Assembly (NCBI GenBank): GCA_965206445.1
Contig: CBDBJR010000001.1
Coordinates: 310,001 to 374,000, forward strand
DNA from: CBDBJR01 sp965206445
GTDB taxonomy: Bacteria; Pseudomonadota; Gammaproteobacteria; Arenicellales; Poriferihabitantaceae
Length of the DNA: 64,000 nt
Reading direction: 5' to 3'
Below, piece after piece: positions 1-9,212 of the stretch. The first letter of the stretch is position 1, and every line of letters starts with the position of its first letter. A program made the translations under genes and the position numbers. The notes under the pieces are model-generated. The model had not been told where the DNA came from and did no database searches. It worked only from the letters and a program-made list of their open reading frames with translations.

Positions 1-660
1 ATGAAGGATGAAAATGGGAAAACGGTGACTTCCGGGGAAAAGAAAGGGGTTCCGCTTGGTGATGTATGGGACATTCCTTACTTGAACCCGAAGGCTAAAG
101 AGCGTGTGGGTTATCCAACGCAAAAACCAATCCTGTTGTTGGAACGGATTATTGAGCTTGCTTCAGATGAAGGTGATATTGTGCTTGATCCGTTTTGTGG
201 CAGTGGCACCACATGCGTTGCTGCAAAAATGATGAACCGATCCTATATCGGAATCGATATTTCACAAGCTGCGGTTGATCTTTCGGAACAACGGTTAAAT
301 ACACCGATAAAAACAGAATCCAACGTAATGAAAAACGGACGCGATTCCTATTTGACAGCTGATCAGGATGCACTGAAATTTTTGGCTGGTGTTGAATTCA
401 ATCCAATCCAGCGCAATAAAGGGATTGATGCGATATTGGTTAAGCAATATGAAGGAAAACCAATACTTGTCAGGGTGCAAAAGAGGTCTGAAAGCATACA
501 TGAAGCGGCGGACCTTCTACTGAAGGCTATGAAGAAGAAACAGTCGAGAAAGTCGTTTCTTATTAGAACGCATCCGGGAGAAATATTTGATGATTACTCG
601 GGCTATGAAGGGGTAACTGTTATTGATGCACCTTCAGTTGCGCTTTCAAACCAACTGTAA
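1..660 (+). CDS. Site-specific DNA methyltransferase, C-terminal part
   Basis: This is the C-terminal portion of an amino-methylating (N6-adenine or N4-cytosine) DNA methyltransferase. The S-adenosylmethionine-binding motif I, DPFCGSGTT, lies at residues 63-71, and the upstream PTQKP element typical of these enzymes is at 39-43. The catalytic (D/N/S)PP(Y/F) motif is absent, so in this beta-type motif order the true start must lie before the window although base 1 happens to be an ATG. About 115 residues follow the motif I region; they match nothing I recognise and could be a DNA-recognition or accessory domain. Family assignment is firm; target base and partner nuclease are unknown. Confidence 0.85.
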   Translation: MKDENGKTVTSGEKKGVPLGDVWDIPYLNPKAKERVGYPTQKPILLLERIIELASDEGDIVLDPFCGSGTTCVAAKMMNRSYIGIDISQAAVDLSEQRLNTPIKTESNVMKNGRDSYLTADQDALKFLAGVEFNPIQRNKGIDAILVKQYEGKPILVRVQKRSESIHEAADLLLKAMKKKQSRKSFLIRTHPGEIFDDYSGYEGVTVIDAPSVALSNQL

Positions 661-915
661 GCTGAAAACCGGCACCGTATCGCGGCGATGCGTGATCAAA
701 CCCAACCGGGCAATGTCTGGTTTTTCTTTGCCGAATTGGGGTGGATTCGAGAAATCCGGGACACCTTGCGGCGGTTACTCAAAAACGCCGGTGTGTTAGA
801 ATTGGATATAATTCCCTAAAAAACGCGATTAAGAGATTCGATAGCCGCCAACAAAATGTGATTATAATGGCCGCCCCCAATACCGTTGTTCTGATATGAA
901 ACCATCCATAATCGT
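661..915 (+). other. Intergenic stretch with a short open frame, possible gene remnant
   Basis: After the methyltransferase stop, the same frame stays open to a TAA at 817-819. An ATG at 688 would give a 43-residue peptide with a plausible helical segment (IREIRDTLRRLLKNAGV), which looks like the tail of a larger protein. A TATAAT hexamer at 863-868 could be the -10 box of the following gene, but no -35 is evident. I see no other feature. Confidence 0.25.
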
Positions 916-927
916 GTGGTAATCAAT

Positions 928-1596
928 ATGCGTGAAGCAACACATGGCTATTGGTGTAACGCCATAACCTGGCCGACAAAATGCCCCGGGTGCAAGGCAC
1001 CGATTTTTTTCTTTAGCTGCAAGTGCGGCTCTAGAGTGTTCTTTGATGAACTCGGCGTGCCATGGCCGATTCACGATTGTGATACTTCCTGGGCGCGAAG
1101 GCTAAAGCGCACAACCGATAAAACGGGAAAAATATCAGTTGAACTCGCAGAAGGAATTACGGTTATCAGGAATCCTGTTGCCGCCATCGGTAAAGTGGCG
1201 CGTGTTGTCGATTGGGCGCGGTCGCCTCAAAAAAGTCGGCCGCCTGACCCGTTTGTTGCGGTCGAGCCACAGGCCGAATCTACTCGACGTGTGGTTGGCA
1301 TTCTGCGGGTAATCACTCGATCCGCCTGTCCTTTCAAGAAGTATCGTCTTGATGATACGAGCATGATGCGTGCTATGATAGCCCCTCTCGGTAAACAAAA
1401 AATGGGGCGGATCACGGTGCACATGCCGTTGCACGATAAAGTGCAATCGGAGAGCTTTACGCTATGGATTCCGTCCACTCTGATCGAGGATCACCGAATA
1501 ATTTGCGGCCTTACCGTGTCGGTTGGTTTGGAAAGCGTCGAGATTATCAGGGTGGGCCATGTTTGGTTTTCTGATGAGTTTGAGATCATCGGATGA
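928..1596 (+). CDS. Hypothetical protein with N-terminal zinc ribbon
   Basis: The product has about 222 residues if translation starts at the ATG at 928; a GTG at 916 would add four residues and neither has a clear ribosome-binding site. Cysteines at 19, 22, 31 and 33 (CPGC and CKC) form a zinc-ribbon-like knuckle. It is followed by FFDELGVPWPIHDC, a signature I know from small uncharacterised bacterial zinc-ribbon proteins in which the ribbon precedes an FDELG-PWP-H-C block. The remaining 170 residues are not recognised. The gene stands alone between the methyltransferase and ettA, on the same strand as both. No function is proposed. Confidence 0.6.
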   Translation: MREATHGYWCNAITWPTKCPGCKAPIFFFSCKCGSRVFFDELGVPWPIHDCDTSWARRLKRTTDKTGKISVELAEGITVIRNPVAAIGKVARVVDWARSPQKSRPPDPFVAVEPQAESTRRVVGILRVITRSACPFKKYRLDDTSMMRAMIAPLGKQKMGRITVHMPLHDKVQSESFTLWIPSTLIEDHRIICGLTVSVGLESVEIIRVGHVWFSDEFEIIG

Positions 1597-1638
1597 CACG
1601 AGTCTAAAATTTTCCTTTCGACCCCCGGAGAAATACCA

Positions 1639-3300
<1,662 letters not shown>

Positions 3301-3372
3301 GCCGCCGCTTGAACCGGCCCGCGGCCGGTCGCGTGACGCGGTTGGCGGGCGCGGGACAGGTATAATTTGATC

Positions 3373-4362
3373 ATGGCGGCGATGGAGATTTGGGCGGTGT
3401 GCGATGGCGGTGCGGGGTTCGCGGCGCAGGCGCGCGGGCTGGCGCGGGCGGTGGCGACGCTGTGCGGCGGTGAGGTGGTGGAAAAAACCGTCGCGCCGAC
3501 GGCGGCGTTTGCGTTGCTGCCGGGCGCGGTGTTTGCGCGCCGATGGCTGACCTTTGCGGCCCTTCACGGGGCGCCGGCGATTGCGATCGTCACCGGAACG
3601 CGCGCTGCCGCCGTCGGCATTGCGCTGCGCGCGCGCGGGGCGTTTGTGGTGTTTGTGCAGAAGCCGCCGTTTGCCGCCCGCTATTTTGACGTCGTCGTCG
3701 CGCCGATGCACGACCGGCTGCGCGGCGATAATGTCGTGGTCACGCTGGGCGCGGTCGGCGAAGTGACGGCGGATAGTGTCCCGGCGCGCGCCGCATCGGC
3801 GCAGCGAAAATTCGCGGCTATTCCGCAGCCGCGAGTCGGCGCATTGATTGGCGGTGGCAATCGCGCGTTTGATTTTTCGCCCACTGACGCGCAGCGCCTT
3901 GCGGACGAGTTGACAGCGGCCGCGAACACCGTCGGCGGCGGCATTCTGGCGACCGCGTCGCGCCGCACCGGCGCCGCGCAGGCGGACAGGCTGGCACAGC
4001 ATTTGCGCGGCGACGGCGTTTTTTTCTGGCGCGGCGGCGACGACAATCCGTACCGGGATATTCTGGCGGCGGCGGATTTTTTTCTGGTCAGCGGCGATTC
4101 GGTCAATATGCTCAGTGAGGCGTGCGCGACCGCGAAGCCGGTTTTTATCTGGCTGCCGCCGCGCCGCCGCGGGGCGAAGCGGGCGGCGGCGAAGTTCCTC
4201 GCCTTTCACGCATCGCTGATTGCACGCGGATTGGCGCGCCCGTGGCGCGGCGAATGGGCGACCGGTGACGCGCTCAAGAACGCGCCCGGTCTGGCCGAAA
4301 CCGCCCGCGCCGCCGAGCAGATTTGGGCGCGCTTCAACACGGTGTCGGGCGCGCGGCGGTAA
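3373..4362 (+). CDS. ELM1/DUF1022 family protein
   Basis: The roughly 330-residue product resembles the bacterial relatives of plant mitochondrial fission protein ELM1, which have a glycosyltransferase-B-like fold. Supporting features are the N-terminal IWAVCDGGAGFAAQARGLA segment, the central GALIGGGNRAFDFS motif, ASRRTG, and the C-terminal FFLVSGDSVNMLSEACATAKPVF block that resembles a nucleotide-sugar-binding site. Starts at 3373 or 3382 are both possible. The TATAAT immediately upstream at 3361 is too close to the start to be a conventional promoter. The bacterial function of the family is not established; cell-envelope sugar transfer is only a suggestion. Codon use is extremely GC-rich. 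Confidence 0.75.
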   Translation: MAAMEIWAVCDGGAGFAAQARGLARAVATLCGGEVVEKTVAPTAAFALLPGAVFARRWLTFAALHGAPAIAIVTGTRAAAVGIALRARGAFVVFVQKPPFAARYFDVVVAPMHDRLRGDNVVVTLGAVGEVTADSVPARAASAQRKFAAIPQPRVGALIGGGNRAFDFSPTDAQRLADELTAAANTVGGGILATASRRTGAAQADRLAQHLRGDGVFFWRGGDDNPYRDILAAADFFLVSGDSVNMLSEACATAKPVFIWLPPRRRGAKRAAAKFLAFHASLIARGLARPWRGEWATGDALKNAPGLAETARAAEQIWARFNTVSGARR

Positions 4363-4397
4363 CCGGGTCGTCGCTCGAGGTCGTCCGTGCCGGCGGC

Positions 4398-5168
4398 CTA
4401 CAGCCGGTCGAGCAGAAACTCTCTAACCGGGGGCAGCACCCGATCCGCGCCTTCAATCAAAACGGCATGTTTGAGCCGCTCCAGGATGACCAGTTTCGAG
4501 TCGGGCAACTGGTCGGCGATGAAGCGATTCAACCGCGGGTTGCAGCCGCCGTCCTGCTCGCCGGTCAACACCAGGCAGGGGCAGCGCACCTGATGCAGCC
4601 ACGGCCCCATTTCGGTGGTCGCATAAATCCAAAATACGCTCAGAAAAACCGCCTCCGGGGTGTCTTTGACCTGCTGTACGCGCGCGGCAATCCGCTGCGG
4701 GTGGCGGCGGATAAAGTCGGCGCTGAACCAGCGGTCAACCAAGGTATCGATCACAGCGGCCACGCCGTCGTTCTCCATCGCGCTGCCGACCGCCTCGAGT
4801 TTGGCGCGGTCCTGCGGGGTTCTGCCGGCGGCGGTGCTCAGCAGGGTGACGCTCAGCACGCGCTCGGGGTGGGCGCGGGCATAGGCCGGCCCGATCATGC
4901 CGCCGAGTGAATGGCCGATAAGGTGGATTTGCGCATGCCCGAGCGTGCTGCGCAGCCGCTCCACATCATCCACCAACTGTTGCAGCGTATACGGGGTCGG
5001 CGGCACCGGACTGTCGCCATGCCCGCGCAGGTCGTAGCTGACGCAGGTAAAGTCGCGCTTCAGCTCGGCGACCAGCGCCTCCCAGGCGGTTTTGCGCGCG
5101 CCGATGCCGTGCACCATGTACAGCGCCGGCCCGCGGCCCTCGACTCGATAACTGACTTCCACGCTCAT
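4398..5168 (-). CDS. Alpha/beta hydrolase
   Basis: This 256-residue protein is a compact alpha/beta-hydrolase, probably acting on an ester or lactone. The oxyanion region VHGIG is at 19-23 and the nucleophile elbow GHSLGG at 85-90 puts the catalytic Ser at 87. The likely acid is Asp206 (TGEQD) and the base His234 (LKHAVLIE). The overall pattern resembles 3-oxoadipate enol-lactonase, but no catabolic partners surround it. It lies 21 bp downstream of a luciferase-like oxidoreductase on the same strand, so the two are probably cotranscribed. It converges on the ELM1-like gene. Substrate unknown. Confidence 0.85.
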   Translation of the reverse strand: MSVEVSYRVEGRGPALYMVHGIGARKTAWEALVAELKRDFTCVSYDLRGHGDSPVPPTPYTLQQLVDDVERLRSTLGHAQIHLIGHSLGGMIGPAYARAHPERVLSVTLLSTAAGRTPQDRAKLEAVGSAMENDGVAAVIDTLVDRWFSADFIRRHPQRIAARVQQVKDTPEAVFLSVFWIYATTEMGPWLHQVRCPCLVLTGEQDGGCNPRLNRFIADQLPDSKLVILERLKHAVLIEGADRVLPPVREFLLDRL

Positions 5169-5189
5169 GCCAGATTCGGGGTTGCGCCG

Positions 5190-6224
5190 CTAAACCGCCT
5201 GCTTTACCGGCGCGCGGTCGGCGGCGAAGTGCGGCATGACGTGCTCGGCAAACCGCTGTATCGCATCCAGCGTTTCCGCCTGCCCGGCGCCAAAATTGAT
5301 GTTCAGGATGAACCGATCGACCCCGGCTTGTGCATAGTGCGCCAGCTTGTCAACCATTTCCGGCGGCGTGCAGATGATCAGGCTGTCGGCCGTTTGCTTT
5401 AGTGTTATCTTGCGCGGCAGCGGGCGAATCAGGCCGCTATCGACAATCCCGGGCCCGGTAAAGACATTGTCGAACCGGCTGTAATAATCGTGCGCCAGCC
5501 GAATTTTCCGCCCCTGATCGGTGCGGCTGCGCGCGGCAAAAGCCACCCGCGACAGCGACAGGGTCAACCGCTCGCCGGCGTCACCGGCCGCCTCCCGACC
5601 ACGCTTGAACGCGTCCACCTGCTGCAGGTGGTGGTCGCCGGACAGCGGCGTTGTCAGGACGTGAAAGCCGCGCCGGGCGCAGTGATAAATCGCCTCCGGC
5701 GCCAGCGCGCTGAGCATAATCGGCAGCTCAAAAACCGGCCGCGGCATAATGGTCAACGGCTCGAATCGATAGTATTTGCCCTGCCACGACACCTCTTCCT
5801 CGGTCAGCAGCGCTTGCAGCACGTCCAGCGACTCGTCGAATTTTTCCCGGCTGCTCTCCAGCGACACCCCCAGGCGGCGCATTTCATAGGCGAACGCCCC
5901 GCGCCCGACCCCGAGCATCAGCCGCCCGTCGGTAAACAGGCTGGCGCAGACCAGCTCGCCGGCGTACACCCGCATGTCATGCAGCGGCAGCACCGCCACG
6001 GCGGTGATGATCTTCAAGCGCCCGGTTTCGCCGGCCAGCTTTACCGCGAATTGCAGCGGCGCCGGCATCATCAGGATATTGATCAGATGGTGCTCGGTTA
6101 TCGCCACCGACTCAAAGCCGAGGCGGTCGGCCAGCCGCGCCTGTTCCAGCATATCGGCGTAGACGCGGTCGCCGCCGTAGTTTTTATCCGGGTAATAGGC
6201 GGAGAGTTGAATACTGAATCGCAT
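5190..6224 (-). CDS. LLM-class flavin-dependent oxidoreductase
   Basis: The 344-residue protein is a bacterial luciferase-like monooxygenase with a TIM-barrel fold that uses reduced FMN or F420-type flavin. Visible family features are the N-terminal barrel strand with ARLADRLGFESVAITEHH, the LKIITAVAVLPLHDMRVYAGELV strand-helix region, DGRLMLGVGRG, and FDESLDVLQALLTEEEVSWQG before the insertion region. The C-terminal segment ending in a mixed barrel strand (DRFILNINFG) is also typical. It precedes the alpha/beta hydrolase and could supply its substrate. The true substrate cannot be read from the sequence. Start ATG at 6224. Confidence 0.88.
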   Translation of the reverse strand: MRFSIQLSAYYPDKNYGGDRVYADMLEQARLADRLGFESVAITEHHLINILMMPAPLQFAVKLAGETGRLKIITAVAVLPLHDMRVYAGELVCASLFTDGRLMLGVGRGAFAYEMRRLGVSLESSREKFDESLDVLQALLTEEEVSWQGKYYRFEPLTIMPRPVFELPIMLSALAPEAIYHCARRGFHVLTTPLSGDHHLQQVDAFKRGREAAGDAGERLTLSLSRVAFAARSRTDQGRKIRLAHDYYSRFDNVFTGPGIVDSGLIRPLPRKITLKQTADSLIICTPPEMVDKLAHYAQAGVDRFILNINFGAGQAETLDAIQRFAEHVMPHFAADRAPVKQAV

Positions 6225-6294
6225 GCGCTGTTCGGGACGGTCGTTTGCCCTCGCATTGTGCCCCGATGCGATTGGCTTGACAAATCAAATAGGA

Positions 6295-6387
6295 AAAGGA
6301 GCACGGGCATTCCTGCCCGTGTTTTTTTCCGCGGGCAAGAATGCCCACGCTCCGGTTGCCGACTCAGATTGAGCGCGGCGTATAATG
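6295..6387 (+). repeat. 93-bp repeat, copy 1 (hairpin terminator plus TATAAT)
   Basis: This element is 90/93 identical to the copy at 7658-7750. It contains the GC stem CGGGCA-TTCC-TGCCCG (6304-6319) followed by TG and seven T residues, a good intrinsic terminator shape. A second arm, CGGGCAAGAATGCCC, can pair with the first to make a larger imperfect palindrome. The element ends in TATAATG at 6381-6387, which can act as a -10 box for the AAA ATPase that follows. It behaves like a dispersed palindromic (REP-like) unit. Confidence 0.8.
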
Positions 6388-6468
6388 AAAATTATAAAGA
6401 ATCAGGTGATTGACTAAATTTATAAAATATACTAAATTTACACAATCAACTAAAGAATAGTGAATTTT

Positions 6469-7659
6469 ATGAATGAGTTCAAAAACCCTTTCACACCCGG
6501 GGCCGGGCATCAGCCACCGTATCTGGCGGGGCGCGAATCTGAAAAGACCGAATTTCTGCGCCTGCTCGAGCAGGACACAATCCTTGAAAATATGATACTC
6601 ACGGGCCTGCGTGGGGTCGGCAAGACCGTGTTGTTTGACACCTTGCGCCCGCTTGCCACGCAAAAGCAATGGTGCTGGGTAGGAACCGACCTGTCGGAAT
6701 CCGCAAGTCTGAGTGAAGATGCGCTGGTAACAAGAATTTTTACCGACCTTGCCACAATCACTTCCAGTATTTCCGTAGACCGGCAAACCGTGCATGCACC
6801 GGGATTTCTGAGCGAAGATGAAACCAAAGACACCACGCTGGGCAGCGCTTTCCTGCGCGCAATCTATGATTCAGATAACGGACTTGCTTCCGATAAACTG
6901 AAGGCAACGCTCAAATTTGTATGGCATATTTTGTCCACACAGGGCTATCGCGGGGCCATATTTGCCTATGATGAAGCGCAAAACCTGTCAGACCATTTGG
7001 ACGGACAGTATCCGCTGTCAATGATGCTGGATGTGTTTCAATCTCTGCAAAAGTCGGGGCTGCCGCTCATGCTTGCGTTCAGTGGCCTGCCGACCCTGTT
7101 TCCCAAACTCGTGGCGGCAAGGACCTATGCCGAGCGGATGTTTCGGGTTATCTCGCTGGAAAGTTTGACTAGAGATGAAAGTCGTCAGGCGATATTGAAA
7201 CCGATAGAGTCGGACAAGTGTCCGGTGGAGTTGAACGAGGCATCGGTAGAGAAAATATGCGACATGTCGGGCGGGTACCCGTATTTCATCCAGTTTATTT
7301 GCCGTGAAACCTATAACGCGCTTATTCAGCGATACGCGGCGAATGCCAATATGTCGGTTCCGGTTGAGGAAATACAGAACAAGCTGGACAATGATTTTTT
7401 CTCCGGCCGCTGGCAGAGAGCCACGGACAGGCAGCGGGATTTGCTGGTGGCGGCGGCGCATACACAAGACGACGAGTTTTCCATACAGCAGATAGTCGCG
7501 TCTTCACGCCGGTCTCTTGACAAAGCGTTTGCCGGCGGCAGTCAGGTCAGTCAGATGCTGACTACGCTGATAAACCAGGGGCTGGTGTTCAAAAATCGCC
7601 ATGGCAGATACTCTTTTGCGGTGCCGATGTTTGACCGGTTTATCAGGCGGCAGGTTTAA
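6469..7659 (+). CDS. AAA+ ATP-binding protein, paralogue 1
   Basis: The 396-residue protein opens with a conserved leader (NPFTPGAGHQPPYLAGRE) that recurs in the next ATPase gene. Walker A is GLRGVGKT at 46-53 and Walker B ends in AYDEAQNL near residue 165. An arginine-rich sensor region and a helical lid follow, then a C-terminal winged-helix-like part (DRQRDLLVAAAHTQDDEFSIQQIVASS). The shape recalls Orc1/Cdc6 and STAND-type ATPases of prokaryotes, a widespread group of unknown function. ATG at 6469 is preferred over GTG at 6460. The gene sits between the two 93-bp repeats. Role in defence is only suggested by the adjoining island. Confidence 0.8.
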   Translation: MNEFKNPFTPGAGHQPPYLAGRESEKTEFLRLLEQDTILENMILTGLRGVGKTVLFDTLRPLATQKQWCWVGTDLSESASLSEDALVTRIFTDLATITSSISVDRQTVHAPGFLSEDETKDTTLGSAFLRAIYDSDNGLASDKLKATLKFVWHILSTQGYRGAIFAYDEAQNLSDHLDGQYPLSMMLDVFQSLQKSGLPLMLAFSGLPTLFPKLVAARTYAERMFRVISLESLTRDESRQAILKPIESDKCPVELNEASVEKICDMSGGYPYFIQFICRETYNALIQRYAANANMSVPVEEIQNKLDNDFFSGRWQRATDRQRDLLVAAAHTQDDEFSIQQIVASSRRSLDKAFAGGSQVSQMLTTLINQGLVFKNRHGRYSFAVPMFDRFIRRQV

Positions 7660-7750
7660 AGGAGAACGGGCATTCCTGCCCGTGTTTTTTTCCGCGGGCA
7701 AGAATGCCCACGCTCCGGTTGCCGACGCGGATTGAGCGCGGCGTATAATG
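7658..7750 (+). repeat. 93-bp repeat, copy 2
   Basis: Second copy of the element at 6295-6387, with three mismatches. It begins inside the stop codon of the first ATPase, so its hairpin and T-run are correctly placed to terminate that gene, while its terminal TATAATG (7744-7750) opens the repeat array in front of the second ATPase. The direct repeat therefore brackets the first ATPase gene exactly. Confidence 0.8.
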
Positions 7751-7815
7751 AGTTATAAACGGTTATATTTGCATATAAATTGGTATAAATTACTATAAAC
7801 CTTGAGACAGACGTC

Positions 7816-7854
7816 ATGGAAAACCCGTCAAGGCGGCCAGTGCCCGACATATAA
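7816..7854 (+). other. Ghost start 1: 12-codon ORF (MENPSRRPVPDI)
   Basis: This mini-ORF begins with the same codons for MENP as the downstream ATPase and stops at the TATAATG of the next repeat unit. It has promoter-like sequence in front of it. It may be a relic of the duplication, or it may be translated as a leader peptide. Only the sequence similarity is directly seen. Confidence 0.4.
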
Positions 7855-7921
7855 TGGGGTATATATAGTTATATTGACATATAAATTGTTATAAATTACT
7901 ATAAACCTTGCAACAGACGTC

Positions 7922-7960
7922 ATGGAAAACCCGTCAAGGCGGTCAGCGCACGGCATATAA
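7922..7960 (+). other. Ghost start 2: 12-codon ORF (MENPSRRSAHGI)
   Basis: Second mini-ORF of the array, one repeat unit downstream of the first. The first seven codons encode the same residues and the TAA position is conserved, but the last part differs by substitutions. Conservation of the start and stop with drift in between does not prove translation. Confidence 0.4.
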
Positions 7961-8009
7961 TGGGCTATATATGGTTATATTCATGTATAAATTACTATAA
8001 GTACACAAG

Positions 8010-9185
8010 ATGAAAGTCATGGAAAACCCTTTTTCTCCGGGGGCGGGAACGCCTCCTCCCGAACTTGTCGGGCGGGAGGATATTTTGGAGCAGGCTCGTA
8101 TTCTGTTTGGCAGGGTCAAACTTGGGCGTTCTGAAAAGAGCATGCTGCTTACCGGTTTGCGCGGTGTCGGTAAAACCGTTTTGTTGAAGCCGATAGAAGA
8201 GATATCTCAGTCTGAAGGGTATCGCTCTATTTATATCGAGGCGTCTGAGGACAAAACGCTTGCTGCCTTGCTTGCCCCCCATTTGAGAAAATTGCTTTTG
8301 GCGTTGAACACAATGCCGGGTGCGGGTAATCGCGTCCGTCGTGCTCTGGCAGTTTTTCGGAGTTTTGTCGGCGCCGTCAAAGTGTCTGTAGGGGATTTGA
8401 GTATCGGTCTGGAGTTGGAACCGGAACGCGGAACGGCGGACAGTGGGGATATGGAGGTCGATTTACCGGACTTGTTCACGGTTATTGCCGAAGCCGCGCA
8501 GGAAAGAGGAACGGCAGTCGCCATTCTTATTGATGAAGTGCAATACCTGAAGAAATCCGAGTTTGGTGCTCTTATAATGGCGATGCACAAGATGCAGCGG
8601 CGTCAGTTACCACTGGTTTTTATCGGCGCCGGTCTACCTATTTTGCCGGGTCTTGCGGGCAATATAAGGTCGTATGCGGAACGGCTATTCGATTTTCCGC
8701 AGGTGGGTGCTTTGTCCGAGGCAGACGCCGATATGGCTTTGCAGAAGCCGGTTCAGGAAAAAGGAGTCAGTTTTGAATTCGCCGCTTTAAGGGAGATTTT
8801 TAGATGGGCGCGCGGATACCCTTATTTCATTCAGGAGTGGGGCTATCAAGTGTGGAATCAGGCCGAGGTTTCGCCGATCACGGTTGACGTTGTGCAGGCG
8901 GCCTCACAAACCATAACCCTCCGTCTTGACCAGAATTTTTTCCGTGTCCGGTTTAACCGACTGACTCCGAGAGAAAAAGAGTTTCTGCGGGCGATGGCTG
9001 AGGTTGAGGGCGACAACAAGCGCACCAATGATGTTGCGTCTTCCCTGGGATTGCCGATTGCAAGGGTGGGGCCCGCGCGCGCAAACCTGATTAACAAGGG
9101 CATGATATACAGCCCGTCACACGGGTATCTGGCTTATACCGTACCGTTGTTTGGCGAGTTTATGCAGCGGGCAATGCCGGATTGA
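8010..9185 (+). CDS. AAA+ ATP-binding protein, paralogue 2
   Basis: This 391-residue ATPase is a diverged paralogue of the preceding one. It shares the leader (MENPFSPGAGTPPPELVGRE), Walker A GLRGVGKT, and a Walker B of ILIDEVQYL. A region GYPYFIQEWGYQVWN matches GYPYFIQFICRETYN of paralogue 1. The C-terminus again resembles a winged helix. The start could be ATG at 8010 or ATG at 8019; the upstream repeat units align with 8019. The gene converges on hsdR, leaving 27 bp between the stops. The biochemical role is unknown. The tandem arrangement behind matching repeats suggests duplication of a whole repeat-promoter-gene unit followed by strong divergence. Confidence 0.8.
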   Translation: MKVMENPFSPGAGTPPPELVGREDILEQARILFGRVKLGRSEKSMLLTGLRGVGKTVLLKPIEEISQSEGYRSIYIEASEDKTLAALLAPHLRKLLLALNTMPGAGNRVRRALAVFRSFVGAVKVSVGDLSIGLELEPERGTADSGDMEVDLPDLFTVIAEAAQERGTAVAILIDEVQYLKKSEFGALIMAMHKMQRRQLPLVFIGAGLPILPGLAGNIRSYAERLFDFPQVGALSEADADMALQKPVQEKGVSFEFAALREIFRWARGYPYFIQEWGYQVWNQAEVSPITVDVVQAASQTITLRLDQNFFRVRFNRLTPREKEFLRAMAEVEGDNKRTNDVASSLGLPIARVGPARANLINKGMIYSPSHGYLAYTVPLFGEFMQRAMPD

Positions 9186-9212
9186 ATGCCCTGAGCCCGG
9201 GCGCACATTCCC

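Larger units (their letters stand above)
7744..8018 (+). repeat. 106-bp tandem promoter-start array upstream of ATPase 2
   Basis: TATAATG recurs at 7744, 7850 and 7956, an exact 106-bp period. Each unit holds an AT-rich block (ATAAATTACTATAA) and then GTCATGGAAAACCC. In the first two units the ATG (7816 and 7922) opens a frame of only 12 residues that ends at TAA. In the third, which is shortened by 9 bp, the equivalent ATG at 8019 lies at the start of the real ATPase gene. The array is therefore a tandem amplification of promoter plus gene start. Confidence 0.85.

Noticed and set aside
3311..3330. Hairpin after ettA as a terminator
   Set aside because: The CCGGCC-GGCCGG stem is not followed by a T-run.
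3361..3366. TATAAT as promoter of the ELM1-like gene
   Set aside because: It ends only 6 bp before the ATG with no -35 and no room for a leader. A leaderless start is possible but unsupported.
6469..9185. AAA ATPases as replication initiators with the AT-rich array as an origin
   Set aside because: The resemblance to Orc1/Cdc6 is only at fold level, no DnaA boxes or iterons of initiator type were seen, and this is a bacterial chromosome region.
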